Source: Campylobacter showae
Lineage (GTDB): Bacteria > Campylobacterota > Campylobacteria > Campylobacterales > Campylobacteraceae
NCBI RefSeq assembly: GCF_004803815.1
Contig: NZ_CP012544.1
Coordinates: 1,612,001-1,676,000, forward strand
Direction of reading: 5' to 3'
Length of the DNA stretch: 64,000 nucleotides
The notes beneath the pieces were generated by a model. The model searched no databases. It worked only from the letters and a program-made list of their open reading frames with translations, and had not been told where the DNA came from. Within the stretch, counting starts at the first letter, position 1. Each line of letters starts with the position of its first letter. The translations under genes and the position numbers were made by a program. Positions 26,432 to 35,729 of the stretch are shown here, piece by piece.

Positions 26432-29400
26432 ATGGCAGTAACTCAAGCGCAAGTAGCACAGCTTTACGTAGCGTTATTTAACCGCGCACCCGAAGGAGCA
26501 GGCTTTAACGCATGGGTAAACGCGGGAGCAAACAGTACGATAGCTAAGATGGCTAACGATATGCTATCTTCTCCGGCGGCCCTAGCCTATTTTAACGGCA
26601 GCATAGATCACGATAGAGATTTCGTAGAGATGCTCTATAAAAATATCTTAGGCAAAGACTATTCTCAAGACCCGGACGGTATTAACGCATGGGTAAAACA
26701 CATTCAACTAGGTAACTCAAGAGGAGATACCGTAGCTAAACTATTTGAAGTAGCTACTTCTGCTATAGCAAAAGCAGCCGACCCTGTAGCCGCTAAGGTA
26801 TTTGAAAATAAAACGGCCATCTCTCAGTATATGGCCGAGAAGATAGCAGATATTCCGGCCGATCAAACCGGAGCTTACGACTACTCTTTATTCCAAGAGA
26901 TAATAGCGACTACGAATAATACCAACCTAGACGAGCAAAAAGCAAAAATAGACGCTCTTATAGCTCCTACTATCCACAATCTTTCAGCAGACGCTAACGA
27001 CGTAAGCGGAACAGGCAAATCAGACGTATTTAACGGAGCAGTATCTGCTACCGTAGGACAAACTACGTTTAAAGCTACCGATAAGCTAGACGGCAAGGGC
27101 GGAAACGATACTTTAAATTTAGACCTATACACTAACTTCTACGGAATGACTAACGGAACCGGAGAGGTTAAAAATATAGAGAATCTAAATTTGACCAACA
27201 AGACCAACGGCGATTTAAGATTTGACACTAAATATATCCATAACCTAGAAACCATCACCTTAAACGGCGAGAATAAGGTAGACGTTATTAACCCGGAGAA
27301 CAAAGTAAAACTTTTAGTCAACGATCTAAAACTAAGCGGAAACGGCGATACGGGAAGATTAAATCTAATCTATAATACCGACGTATTAGCCGGAAGCAAC
27401 GATAACCAGGAAATCGTCGTAAATAATGTAAACATGGATAAAGACGCTAGAATAAACATAACTACCGTTAACGGAGACCATATAGAAGCTCTAACCATTA
27501 ACGCCGTAGGAGGAGCTAGCAAGCTAACTAATTTTACATCAAATACGATTAGACAACCAGACCAAGTTGCAAGCATAAAGACTATGCATATAAAAGGAAC
27601 GGCTGATCTAACGGTAGATACTACGAGCGGGCTATATAGCTTTGACGCTACCGAATATAAAGGCAACAAACTAATCGCAAACGTAAAAGCCAACGGATAC
27701 GTTCAAAGCATAAAAGGCAGCGGACAAGACGACGTATTTAACGTAACCGGAGCCAGCGGAAGAATCATACCTATCGACGGAGGAGCCGGCAAGGATACGG
27801 TAAACTTCATAGACGCTATAAACGGAAACCAACACGTAGAGATGACGGGAGTGGAAGTACTAAATATCAACACCAACGCTTCAGTGCTAGACTTTACCAG
27901 AGCGCAAGAGATAACCGAGCTTGGCATAAACGGAACTAGCGCCACCGTAAATATACTTAACTCTAAGATAGCAAAAGTAAACGCAAAAGCTACCAACTCT
28001 ACAAACGTAACTATAAACAATAGTACCGATATAAGAGATTTCGTTATAGAAAAAGGTAACGGCAGCATAACCGCAAACGGAACAGAAAAGCTAAACGTCA
28101 AAGTAGCCAACGCTAGCGACGTACCTGCAAGCCAAGGCACCACTAGTGCAAGCGTAGTCTCAAATACCGTAAAAGAGCTAGACTTTACCCTAGAAAATAC
28201 TACGGCTAACAGTAGTACTTTTTATCAAGATATAAACAGCGTATTTGCTCTTGAAACGCTAAACGTAGTAAATAAGACCGATAAAGATATAACGGCTAGT
28301 ATTACGGCGTTAAACGCTTCGGGAAGCCACGATACGAATGCCTACAACCTAAAGACTCTAAACGTGGAGACAAAGGGAGACTATACTATAAACAATAAGC
28401 TAAGCGGCATCAGTAAAATCAATCTAAAAGGTACAGGCGACGACACTAGCGTAACTCTTAGAGCAGTAGGCGATAAGACCTATCTTCCGGTTCCTCTTCA
28501 AGGCGTTCAAGATATTTCTTTAAAAGCCGAAGGATTAAAGAATTTAAGCGTAGCTAACGGCGAATATATAATGACTACCAGAAACGTAAGCCTAATATCT
28601 ACTACGGATAAAGAGGACTCTACAGTAACGTACGGTGCATTAGGAGCCTACGATCCTCAAAATGAGTACAACACGTGGCCCCTTACTCCAGGGAATAACT
28701 ACTATTTACCTCGATATCAGCCAAACGACGTTACTATCTCGGCGACGGGTCAAAAGATACTAAACGTAGGTAAAATAAACGCCGTAGGCGACGTAAATTT
28801 AACTGCACACATTACTCAGGCGGAGTCTGCGACTACTTTCGGTACCGGTATACATAATGCCCCACATCCTAGCTCTTACTGGGCCAGCTTAAACAAAAAA
28901 GTACCTCTGCATATAGCAGGCAAAAGCGTAACGATAAACCATACCGCAGCGGACGGTATAGATGACGGAGTGTTAAATTTAAGAGGATGGGGTTGGGCTA
29001 ATCAAGGGGACTTTACTATAAATGCAAGCGGCTATAAAACTTTAAACGGCTTTAGTGAGTCAGGTATGTCTATAACTAGCTATGGCGATAATGGCTCTAT
29101 AGTTTTAAACACCAATGCGACAGTAGCAGGTTCAACGGCGAAATTTGGAGACCACTCTACTGGCGGGGGCGTCCAGCTAAGAGCCAAAAATCTAAATATC
29201 AATGCTACTGCAGCAAACGGCATAACTGACTCCGAAGTTAGCTACGGTAACTTCTATGGATATAAAGCGAGCGGTAAAGCTACCATAAAGGCTGTAAATC
29301 AAAAGAGCGTGGATATCGGATGGCTAAGGGGATTTAACTCTGCGGACGATAGTAAAAAGATGGATGTAGATATAAATCTAAGCACCAATATATCAGACGC

Positions 29401-30766
29401 AACCGTCAGTATAGGTATAAGGGATACCGGTCTATCTTACGGTATAGGTCACCGTATCGATACTACGCCTGATGAAATGGCAAAAAATGTAAAGCTAAAC
29501 GCAACGGGACAAAAAACATTTAAGATAAAAGACATCGGTGCCGTAGGCGACGTAGATGTTAATATTAAGGGTAGCGGCTTGCATTCTACGGCAGAATTTA
29601 GAGGAAGCATAATCGGTAAAAATGTCAATATAAATTTAAACGATTTATCGAATGCATCGTTTGCATATGGAATTACCGCCAACGAAAATTTAACGATAAA
29701 ATCAGGAACAAACAATTACTTGCAGAGCATAACCTTTAGTACCTCGGAAGGATTGTCGGGCAAGAATGTCGATTTAGATTTCTCTAACGTTATAGCGCCT
29801 ATTTACTTTTATAACGTTACTGCGCAAGATAGCTTAAGCTTTAAAGGGTATGCCGGCGATGAAGTATCGACGCTACGTTCGATTATCTTCAATAGTACAG
29901 CTACTGATTTTACCGCAAATATTATAAATGCAAAAGGACACTTAAACGGCAATCCAGCAAATAGCACCATCAAAACATTAATCCTAAAAGGAGGGGTAAC
30001 GAATCCGGCAAGTATAGAAGCAGCAGGAAATAATACAGATTTTACCGTAATGACCGGCGGGCTAAGCAAACTACAAACTTTGGATCTTAGCAACTATGTA
30101 AACGCAAGCGGTAAGACTATTGCGACTGTTGCGGCTACCAATATCGATATTGCGTCCATAAAAGGTTCAGCCACTAAAGATGTTTTGAGTATAGCCTATG
30201 CTACAAACACCAAACTAAAGACCGTAGATACCGGTACGGGCGACGACGAGGTAACCTTTGGCGGAAATACTACTCAAACCCACGATATAACCGTCAACCT
30301 AGGCGAAGGAAACGATACTGTCACTACTGCGGCATTAACCGCTAATAAAAAATTCCAAATCAGCGGCGGAGCGGGTAACGATACGTTTAACCTAGGAGCT
30401 TCTACGACAGACGCTAGCGCTAGCAAATACGTAACGATAACCGATGCAAACAGAGGCGATAAGATAAGCTTAGGTAGCGCCGGTGCAGCTACGTTACAAA
30501 AAATAGCTCTAAACGTAGACGGCAGAGCCGATCTAAAAACGGCTATAAACGATGCGCTAGGTAGTCTAAGCTCTACAGCGGCAAATACTATCTATGCGGT
30601 ATACTACGGTAACGATACGTATCTAGTAAGAGACGCTAACAGCAATAAGGCCTTAGACGCTAACGATAACTTAGTTAAACTAGCAGGTATCTCAAATTTT
30701 GACTTGTTAAACGCTAACTCGGTAACCGAAGGCGGAGTAAACTATATCCAGATAACTAACGCGTAA
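26432..30766 (+). CDS. S-layer-type RTX surface protein with N-terminal DUF4214
   Basis: A 1444-residue, apparently cysteine-free protein with no Sec signal. The N-terminus (about 1-125) has two DUF4214-like half-repeats (LYVALFNRAPEGAGFNAWV and LYKNILGKDYSQDPDGINAWV). The long middle is Asn/Thr/Ala-rich beta-structure with recurring units around ATGQK...KI.AVGDV (near residues 770, 1025). Near residues 1270-1310 there are calcium-binding RTX nonapeptides (GTGDDEVTFGG, GEGNDTV, GGAGNDTF), and the extreme C-terminus would hold the uncleaved type I secretion signal. This is the plan of the C. rectus S-layer protein Crs. Secretion genes are not adjacent. Codon use is strongly biased toward A-ending codons, fitting high expression. 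Crs-like identity is an inference from architecture. Confidence 0.85.
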   Translation: MAVTQAQVAQLYVALFNRAPEGAGFNAWVNAGANSTIAKMANDMLSSPAALAYFNGSIDHDRDFVEMLYKNILGKDYSQDPDGINAWVKHIQLGNSRGDTVAKLFEVATSAIAKAADPVAAKVFENKTAISQYMAEKIADIPADQTGAYDYSLFQEIIATTNNTNLDEQKAKIDALIAPTIHNLSADANDVSGTGKSDVFNGAVSATVGQTTFKATDKLDGKGGNDTLNLDLYTNFYGMTNGTGEVKNIENLNLTNKTNGDLRFDTKYIHNLETITLNGENKVDVINPENKVKLLVNDLKLSGNGDTGRLNLIYNTDVLAGSNDNQEIVVNNVNMDKDARINITTVNGDHIEALTINAVGGASKLTNFTSNTIRQPDQVASIKTMHIKGTADLTVDTTSGLYSFDATEYKGNKLIANVKANGYVQSIKGSGQDDVFNVTGASGRIIPIDGGAGKDTVNFIDAINGNQHVEMTGVEVLNINTNASVLDFTRAQEITELGINGTSATVNILNSKIAKVNAKATNSTNVTINNSTDIRDFVIEKGNGSITANGTEKLNVKVANASDVPASQGTTSASVVSNTVKELDFTLENTTANSSTFYQDINSVFALETLNVVNKTDKDITASITALNASGSHDTNAYNLKTLNVETKGDYTINNKLSGISKINLKGTGDDTSVTLRAVGDKTYLPVPLQGVQDISLKAEGLKNLSVANGEYIMTTRNVSLISTTDKEDSTVTYGALGAYDPQNEYNTWPLTPGNNYYLPRYQPNDVTISATGQKILNVGKINAVGDVNLTAHITQAESATTFGTGIHNAPHPSSYWASLNKKVPLHIAGKSVTINHTAADGIDDGVLNLRGWGWANQGDFTINASGYKTLNGFSESGMSITSYGDNGSIVLNTNATVAGSTAKFGDHSTGGGVQLRAKNLNINATAANGITDSEVSYGNFYGYKASGKATIKAVNQKSVDIGWLRGFNSADDSKKMDVDINLSTNISDATVSIGIRDTGLSYGIGHRIDTTPDEMAKNVKLNATGQKTFKIKDIGAVGDVDVNIKGSGLHSTAEFRGSIIGKNVNINLNDLSNASFAYGITANENLTIKSGTNNYLQSITFSTSEGLSGKNVDLDFSNVIAPIYFYNVTAQDSLSFKGYAGDEVSTLRSIIFNSTATDFTANIINAKGHLNGNPANSTIKTLILKGGVTNPASIEAAGNNTDFTVMTGGLSKLQTLDLSNYVNASGKTIATVAATNIDIASIKGSATKDVLSIAYATNTKLKTVDTGTGDDEVTFGGNTTQTHDITVNLGEGNDTVTTAALTANKKFQISGGAGNDTFNLGASTTDASASKYVTITDANRGDKISLGSAGAATLQKIALNVDGRADLKTAINDALGSLSSTAANTIYAVYYGNDTYLVRDANSNKALDANDNLVKLAGISNFDLLNANSVTEGGVNYIQITNA

Positions 30767-30774
30767 TCTTAAGT

Positions 30775-30795
30775 GGAGCGGAGTTTTTCCGCTCC
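30775..30795 (+). terminator. stem-loop after the S-layer gene
   Basis: An 8-bp GC-rich stem GGAGCGGA/TCCGCTCC with a 5-base loop, 8 bases after the stop. There is no T run directly behind it (the first is 20 bases on), so it may stabilise the mRNA end as well as terminate. Confidence 0.6.
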
Positions 30796-30931
30796 GGATA
30801 TAGTTGCCGTTTTTGGATCAAATTTTACATAAACGCAACAAGCTTCGACATGTAAAAGCCAAATAGGCCACAGCGGTACAAAACCTACTGCATATTTCAG
30901 CGTGTCGGCGAAATTTACGCACTAATGATTT

Positions 30932-32071
30932 TCACTCAAAAAATCCCTTTTTCACGAGCTTACCCTCTCTCACGCAAAACCCCCCTTTCGCGATCACGCT
31001 ATCTAAATTTAGAGCTTCGTCAAATACTGCAAAATCAGCGTCAAAACCTACTCTTATCTCGCCTTTACCGGCTAGATTTAAATATTTTGCGACGTTTTTG
31101 CCAATCATGCTTAGCGCTTGCGGGATGGTTAAAATTTTATTTTTCACGCAGGCCTGCAAGACCTCTAAATTCGTCTCGCACGAAGCGCAGCCGTAGCCCA
31201 CCAACGCGCCGTTTTCGTCAAATCTAGGCACGCTGCCATTGCCGTCCGAGCTCATCGTTAGGCGCTCTAAATTTAGCCCATTAGCAAGCCCGTACGCGAT
31301 GGCTTCATGAAGCGGGGCAAATTTACTTCCGCCGCTCGTGATGTCGATGTAGCCGCCCATTTTTTGAAATTTGATCGCCTCGTCAAAAAGCTCCTTCGTC
31401 CGCGCGCAGTGCGTCGGCGAAAAGTAATTAACCGGGAACGAATAGTCCTTAATCACGCTAAAAATGAGGTCGAATTTATCCGCGAGCCCGCCCATATGCA
31501 TGTGTAGCACGCCGCCTTTTTTCGAGATCATGCCGCCGATGCGGATCTGCGTCAGGGTCTTGATGAGCTCCTGAGAGGTCGGGTAGCTGCCGCGGTTGTC
31601 GCTCATTGCGATCTTACAGCCGATGACCTTGTCGATGAGCACCAGGTCGCGCGTGACGGAGCCCGTAAATGTGACGCTAGGCAGAGCGTAAGAGCCCGTG
31701 TGGATGAAGGTCGAGATGCCCTCGTATTCAAGCGCCTTAGCCTTTGAGTAGAGGTTTTCCAGACTCCTCGTGCACCCGTCGGTGCCCAGCGTGCCTACGA
31801 CCGTCGTCGTGCCGTAGCGGATGATTTGCGATAGCGTTATTTCGGGCGTGCGCGAGTGATAACCCGCTTCGCCGCCGCCGCCCGTGATGTGCACGTGCTG
31901 ATCGATGAGTCCGGGCGCTAAAATTTTACCCTCCAGATCGTAAATTTCAAGCCCTTCGACTCGAAAATCAAGCCCCTTAGAAACGGCTAAAATTTTACCT
32001 CCGCCCACTAAAACGTCGCTCCTACCGATGTGCTCTGGCGCATATAGATCGGCATTTTTAAGCAACAGCAT
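30932..32071 (-). CDS. iadA: isoaspartyl (beta-aspartyl) dipeptidase
   Basis: IadA (379 residues) hydrolyses beta-aspartyl dipeptides left by damaged proteins. It belongs to the amidohydrolase superfamily: the metal ligands are in LIDQHVHITGGGGE (about 58-71), the carbamylated bridging Lys is in GCKIAMSDNRG (about 153), further His ligands in LHMHMGG and SPTHC, and the catalytic Asp in MSSDGNGS. Length is close to the E. coli enzyme (390). It stands convergent to the S-layer gene and is cytoplasmic. Confidence 0.92.
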   Translation of the reverse strand: MLLLKNADLYAPEHIGRSDVLVGGGKILAVSKGLDFRVEGLEIYDLEGKILAPGLIDQHVHITGGGGEAGYHSRTPEITLSQIIRYGTTTVVGTLGTDGCTRSLENLYSKAKALEYEGISTFIHTGSYALPSVTFTGSVTRDLVLIDKVIGCKIAMSDNRGSYPTSQELIKTLTQIRIGGMISKKGGVLHMHMGGLADKFDLIFSVIKDYSFPVNYFSPTHCARTKELFDEAIKFQKMGGYIDITSGGSKFAPLHEAIAYGLANGLNLERLTMSSDGNGSVPRFDENGALVGYGCASCETNLEVLQACVKNKILTIPQALSMIGKNVAKYLNLAGKGEIRVGFDADFAVFDEALNLDSVIAKGGFCVREGKLVKKGFFE

Positions 32072-32263
32072 ATTTTCTCCTTTGCTTTAGATTTTTGATT
32101 GTAAATTTTACGTTTTTTGGCTTTCTTAACTGCGATGTCACGCCGTCATTTTACATCAAATTTGATAAAAAGCAGATATTTCGGCTTTGGTCGGAGAGGC
32201 TACAGCTTGGGCGATGCTTAAGGTTTATTTTTGTAGGTTTAGCAAGAGGTAAAATTTATCCGA

Positions 32264-32479
32264 CTATCCGCTTAGCTGCACGCTTTCTTCTATCTTCATT
32301 AGTCCCGTAAATACGCGCCTGGCGGCCTCTTTTTGCTCATCCGAGATCTCGATTTTTTTCTCGTTTAAAAGCAAATTTACGAGCTGCTCGTTTTGCAGCG
32401 TCTGGACGTCAAATTTTCTCGCGTTTGCGGCGATTTTTGCCGCGAGAGGATTTTTTGATTTAAAATTTTCGTATGGCAT
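32264..32479 (-). CDS. small hypothetical protein
   Basis: A frame of 71 residues (begins MPYENFKSKNPLAAKIAANARKFD), mostly helical, rich in Lys, Glu and Ala, without membrane segments or known motifs. The composition is like a real protein and unlike shadow ORFs, but the ribosome site is weak (CGAGA). It lies between iadA and the Sel1 gene on the same strand. I do not recognise it. Confidence 0.5.
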   Translation of the reverse strand: MPYENFKSKNPLAAKIAANARKFDVQTLQNEQLVNLLLNEKKIEISDEQKEAARRVFTGLMKIEESVQLSG

Positions 32480-32582
32480 TTTTCTCGATTTTTAGTAAAA
32501 TTTTGGCTCAAATTTAAACTTGGCGCGCACCTTGCAAAGCGCAAAACGCGCGACCGAGTTAAATTTAAGGCTCTAGCCTGGC

Positions 32583-33152
32583 TTAACGCTTTAAGATTTT
32601 AGCGTTTTCGCAGCCGACCTCTAGCCCCATCTTGCACGCTTTTTCGTAAAATTTAACCGCGGCTTTGACGTCCGAGTTTACGCCCATGCCGCGCTCGCTC
32701 ATAAAGCCCGCCTCGTTGCAGCCTTTAGCTAGGCCCAGCTCGCATGCGTTTTTATAGAGCTCGTACGCTCGCGCTTCGTCTTTTACTGCGCCGACGCCAG
32801 TCTGGTGGGCGTACGCTAATGCGTAGCAGCCCAGCTTATCGCCCATTTTGCAAGCTCGCTCGTAAAATTTAGCCGCCGTCTCAGGCTGCCTAGCCGCGAC
32901 TTTTCCGCTAGCGATCATCGCGCCGATATCATAGCATGCCCGTGCGTGTCCGCCCTCACACGCTAGATTAAAGAGTCTCGCTGCCTCGCTAAAATCCGAC
33001 ACTCGGTACATCGCCAGCGCGTCTTCAAACTGCTTATTTGCCGAATTTGCAGGCACGCTCGCAAGGACGCTAGTCATCTCGTTTGAGGATCTCGTTTGCG
33101 CCGCAAAAAGCGCGCTCGCGGCAACAATCAAACAAACTAAAATTTTTCTCAT
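32583..33152 (-). CDS. secreted cysteine-rich Sel1-repeat protein
   Basis: The product (189 residues) has a Sec signal peptide ending near LFAAQ and about four Sel1-like repeats of 36 residues. Each repeat has a Cys pair seven residues apart (CEGGHARAC, CKMGDKLGC, CELGLAKGC, CKMGLEVGC), the pattern of Helicobacter Hcp proteins with disulfide-bridged helices. Likely periplasmic or released; the partner is unknown. It is the second protein of this class in the window (the other is the lipoprotein at 576-1184). Ribosome site AAGGAG is present. Confidence 0.87.
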   Translation of the reverse strand: MRKILVCLIVAASALFAAQTRSSNEMTSVLASVPANSANKQFEDALAMYRVSDFSEAARLFNLACEGGHARACYDIGAMIASGKVAARQPETAAKFYERACKMGDKLGCYALAYAHQTGVGAVKDEARAYELYKNACELGLAKGCNEAGFMSERGMGVNSDVKAAVKFYEKACKMGLEVGCENAKILKR

Positions 33153-33275
33153 TTTGGCTCCTTATTTTATGAGATTACGGTTTAAATTTTAGCCCTTTTT
33201 AATAAACATAAATGAAATTTTAACTAAACTCGCCTGGCCGCGCGTTCGCCTACACCCAATTTAGGCCATATACAG

Positions 33276-34007
33276 CTATTTTGACGAGATTTTATTCATC
33301 GCAAAACCGCAAAATCGCCCCGTGACGCCATCTCTGCGATATGAAAATAGCTCCCTCGTCTCAAACGTACAGCGCGAATCAAACTCCACTCGCTCAACGC
33401 CAAGCGCGGTAAATTCGTCCCGCAAGGCTGCCTCCATGTCAAATTTGCCGCCATTTTTATAGCGGTTAAACTCGGCCAAATCAAGCTCGCCCACCTCGTA
33501 GTTTCGCGCCTTGATATTTGCGCCGACAAACACGCGCAAATCGCCCGCCTCGCAGCCAAACTCGCTCGCCATCAAATTTACCGCATTCGTGCAAATTTTA
33601 CCCGTTACGCCCGCCCTGCCCGCATGCACGGCAGCAACCACGCCGCGTCTCTCGTCCGCGATCAAAACAGGCGAACAGTCGGCAACCAAAACGCAAAGCG
33701 CTACGCCTCTAAGCGCGGTTATCACGCCGTCGCAGGGCGGTAGCTCATCATCAATATCTCGCAAAATTTCCACGCGATTTGAGTGAATTTGACGCATAAA
33801 TTTTAGATTGTCGGGCGCGACGCCGATTTGCTCGGCTAGGATTTCGCGATTTTTAGCGACGTTTGCAGGCTGGTCGCCGACGTGACCCGCTAAATTTAAC
33901 CCCTCGTACGCGCCCTCGCTTACTCCACCAAAACGCGTCGTAAAGCCAAGCTTCAAGCGCTCGCTTTCAAAAACTACGTCTAAAATTTCCCGCTTCGTTT
34001 TCGTCAA
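33276..34007 (-). CDS. pgeF: PgeF/YfiH-family multicopper oxidoreductase-like (purine nucleoside/peptidoglycan-editing) protein
   Basis: I start the gene at the TTG at 34007, which has GAGGGG 6 bases upstream and lies 16 bases after ribE; the longer frame to 34100 would overlap ribE by 77 bases with no ribosome site. The product (243 residues) contains the metal-binding pattern of the family: RQIHSNRV, CDGVIT, CVLVADCSPVLI and VHAGRAG, with Cys and His ligands kept. The last motif normally reads VHAGWRG. Members have been described as peptidoglycan-editing factors and as purine nucleoside phosphorylase/deaminase enzymes, so the reaction here is open. Confidence 0.85.
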   Translation of the reverse strand: MTKTKREILDVVFESERLKLGFTTRFGGVSEGAYEGLNLAGHVGDQPANVAKNREILAEQIGVAPDNLKFMRQIHSNRVEILRDIDDELPPCDGVITALRGVALCVLVADCSPVLIADERRGVVAAVHAGRAGVTGKICTNAVNLMASEFGCEAGDLRVFVGANIKARNYEVGELDLAEFNRYKNGGKFDMEAALRDEFTALGVERVEFDSRCTFETRELFSYRRDGVTGRFCGFAMNKISSK

Positions 34008-34023
34008 ATTTAACCCCTCAAGC

Positions 34024-34656
34024 CTAATAAAGACTCGCGATATGCTGCGACTCGTCCCAGCTGATCTCGCTTTTGTCGCCGTTTTGGGCACTGCAACCAA
34101 ACTCCAGCTGCCTAGCCACGTAGCGCGCTAGCAGATCGCTCTCCACGTTTACACGGCGTCCCGGCTCAAACTCGCCAAACAAGCTCTCGCGAAAGGTGAT
34201 CGGGATGATTGTGAGGCGCACGCCGGTCGGCAAAACTTCGTTGATCGTGAGACTCACGCCCTCGACCGCGATGCTGCCTTTGTTTGCCATCAAAGGCATG
34301 ACGTCGGAGGGCAAATTTATATAAAAATCAACCCCGTTTTCGCGGCGCTCTATACGTGCAACCTCGCCGATAGCGTCTACGTGGCCTTGCAGCAGATGCC
34401 CGTCTACGCGGTCGGCTAAGCGCATCGCAGGCTCGATATGCACGCGTCCGCGCAAATTTTCCGTCGCGATGTGCGCTCTAGTCTCGGCGCTAAGCTCCAC
34501 GCTAAAGCCGTCTGAGTGCAGCTGCGTCACGCTAAGACAAGCGCCGTTTACCGCGACGCTATCGCCTAAATTTGGGCGGTATGAGGCTTTTAGTCGCAGG
34601 GTATTTTGCGAATAGCTCGCAACCTGCGCGATCTCTCTAATCAGTCCGTTAAACAT
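34024..34656 (-). CDS. ribE: riboflavin synthase alpha subunit
   Basis: RibE (210 residues) dismutates two lumazines into riboflavin. It has two lumazine-binding repeats: MFNGLIREI...GDSVAVNGACLSVT in the first half and GHLLQGHVDAIGEV...VEGVSLTINEV in the second, the expected tandem barrels. It precedes pgeF, and the two probably share a transcript. It is divergent from the Crp/Fnr-type regulator. Confidence 0.95.
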   Translation of the reverse strand: MFNGLIREIAQVASYSQNTLRLKASYRPNLGDSVAVNGACLSVTQLHSDGFSVELSAETRAHIATENLRGRVHIEPAMRLADRVDGHLLQGHVDAIGEVARIERRENGVDFYINLPSDVMPLMANKGSIAVEGVSLTINEVLPTGVRLTIIPITFRESLFGEFEPGRRVNVESDLLARYVARQLEFGCSAQNGDKSEISWDESQHIASLY

Positions 34657-34865
34657 TTTTCGTCCTTAAATTTTGAGCTATTTTATAAAATTTAGCCTCA
34701 GAACGGGCTAAATTTGCCGTCTAAATTTTAGCCGCCCGATTTTTGCCGCGGCTTGAATATATAAAACTAGCGGAATAATCGCGCTCGGCCTCGATAAATT
34801 TAATACACTTTAAAAATATTTAAGATAAAATAATCGCCGAATAATAATCATAAGAAACGATAAAC

Positions 34866-35504
34866 TTGAAAAAATCACGACTAGGCCTACTTGAGACCGA
34901 TATTTTAGACGTTTTGAACCAAAACGAGCTTGCTAAATTTAACCGCGAGCTCCTAGCCAAAGGCGCCACAATCTACGCAGAATCAATCAAAGTCGTGATA
35001 ATTAAAAGCGGCTCGGGCAAGCTCTCGTTTTTTGAGGACGGCGAGGAGTTTATCGTCTATCACCTCCAAAAAGACAACATCTCGATCGTGGACGACGTGT
35101 GCGTGCTAGAGATCCTAGAGGACAGCGAGGTCTACTCGATCGACGCGGGCGATATGGGCGAGCTGCTAAAAAACGAGCGATTTGCCAAAGCATACGCCGA
35201 CACACTCGTAAATATCTCGCTACTGCAGCGCCAGATCATAAAATCGATACTTTTTGAAAGCGCGAAGGGGCGCATAGCAAACTTTCTCGTCGAGCTCGCC
35301 GCCGAGCAAAATTTGACGCAAAACGGCTATCACTACGTCTTTTTACCATTTTCGCTAAAGGTGCTTTCAAGCTTCGTCGGACTCAAACGCCAAAGCGCAA
35401 GCACCGCGTTTAACGAACTCATAAAAGACGATATCATCAGGCGCATAACGCCGCATGAGTTTTTGATAGTGGATTATGAAAAGCTGCAAAGCTATACGAA
35501 CTAA
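34866..35504 (+). CDS. Crp/Fnr-family transcriptional regulator
   Basis: The product has 212 residues from a TTG start at 34866; no in-frame ATG exists before residue about 100, and the ribosome site is weak. Residues 1-115 form a cyclic-nucleotide-binding-like effector domain, about 118-145 the dimerisation helix (QRQIIKSILFESAKGRIANFL), and about 165-205 a winged helix-turn-helix with recognition helix SSFVGLKRQSASTAFNELI. There is no N-terminal FNR-type Cys cluster, so it is not a classical oxygen sensor. Relatives in Campylobacter include the nitrosative-stress regulator NssR; orthology cannot be decided here. Confidence 0.88.
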   Translation: MKKSRLGLLETDILDVLNQNELAKFNRELLAKGATIYAESIKVVIIKSGSGKLSFFEDGEEFIVYHLQKDNISIVDDVCVLEILEDSEVYSIDAGDMGELLKNERFAKAYADTLVNISLLQRQIIKSILFESAKGRIANFLVELAAEQNLTQNGYHYVFLPFSLKVLSSFVGLKRQSASTAFNELIKDDIIRRITPHEFLIVDYEKLQSYTN

Positions 35505-35635
35505 AATTTAAATTTGCACACCAAAAACCGCACGGCAAAAACGCTAAATTTGAGTTTTTAAATCTAATGTAGTTAAATTTGTAAATTTAGTAAGCTATGT
35601 AATAAATATTCCAGACAGAATAGGTGTAGTTTAAC

Positions 35636-35702
35636 TTTAAAATTTTAACCCGTGAGGGAGCGGACTCGTCGTCCGTAACCAAAACGGGTTTAAAATTTTA
35701 AA
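35636..35702. repeat. nested intergenic hairpin B
   Basis: The outer arms (35636-35653 and 35684-35702, TTTAAAATTTTAACCCGT and its complement with one extra T) enclose an inner 6-bp stem GCGGAC/GTCCGT (35660-35665, 35671-35676) with a 5-base loop. The unpaired sequences beside the inner stem are GGGA (35656-35659) and AACC (35677-35680). The layout is that of hairpin A at 8544-8599, with different paired bases. It lies between the converging regulator gene and focA and may terminate both. Confidence 0.7.
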
Positions 35703-35729
35703 GCTTGAAATCCGTTCATTTATGGGGAA

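Noticed and set aside
26432-30766. RTX cytotoxin
   Set aside because: No hydrophobic pore domain or acylation-type partner gene is present; the architecture fits an S-layer-type protein better.
34008-34100. Longer N-terminus of PgeF
   Set aside because: It would overlap ribE by 77 bases and has no ribosome site, whereas the TTG at 34007 has GAGGGG at the right distance.
35636-35702. Known riboswitch (for example yybP-ykoY or guanidine-II)
   Set aside because: The conserved loops of those families are not present; only a general nested hairpin is seen.
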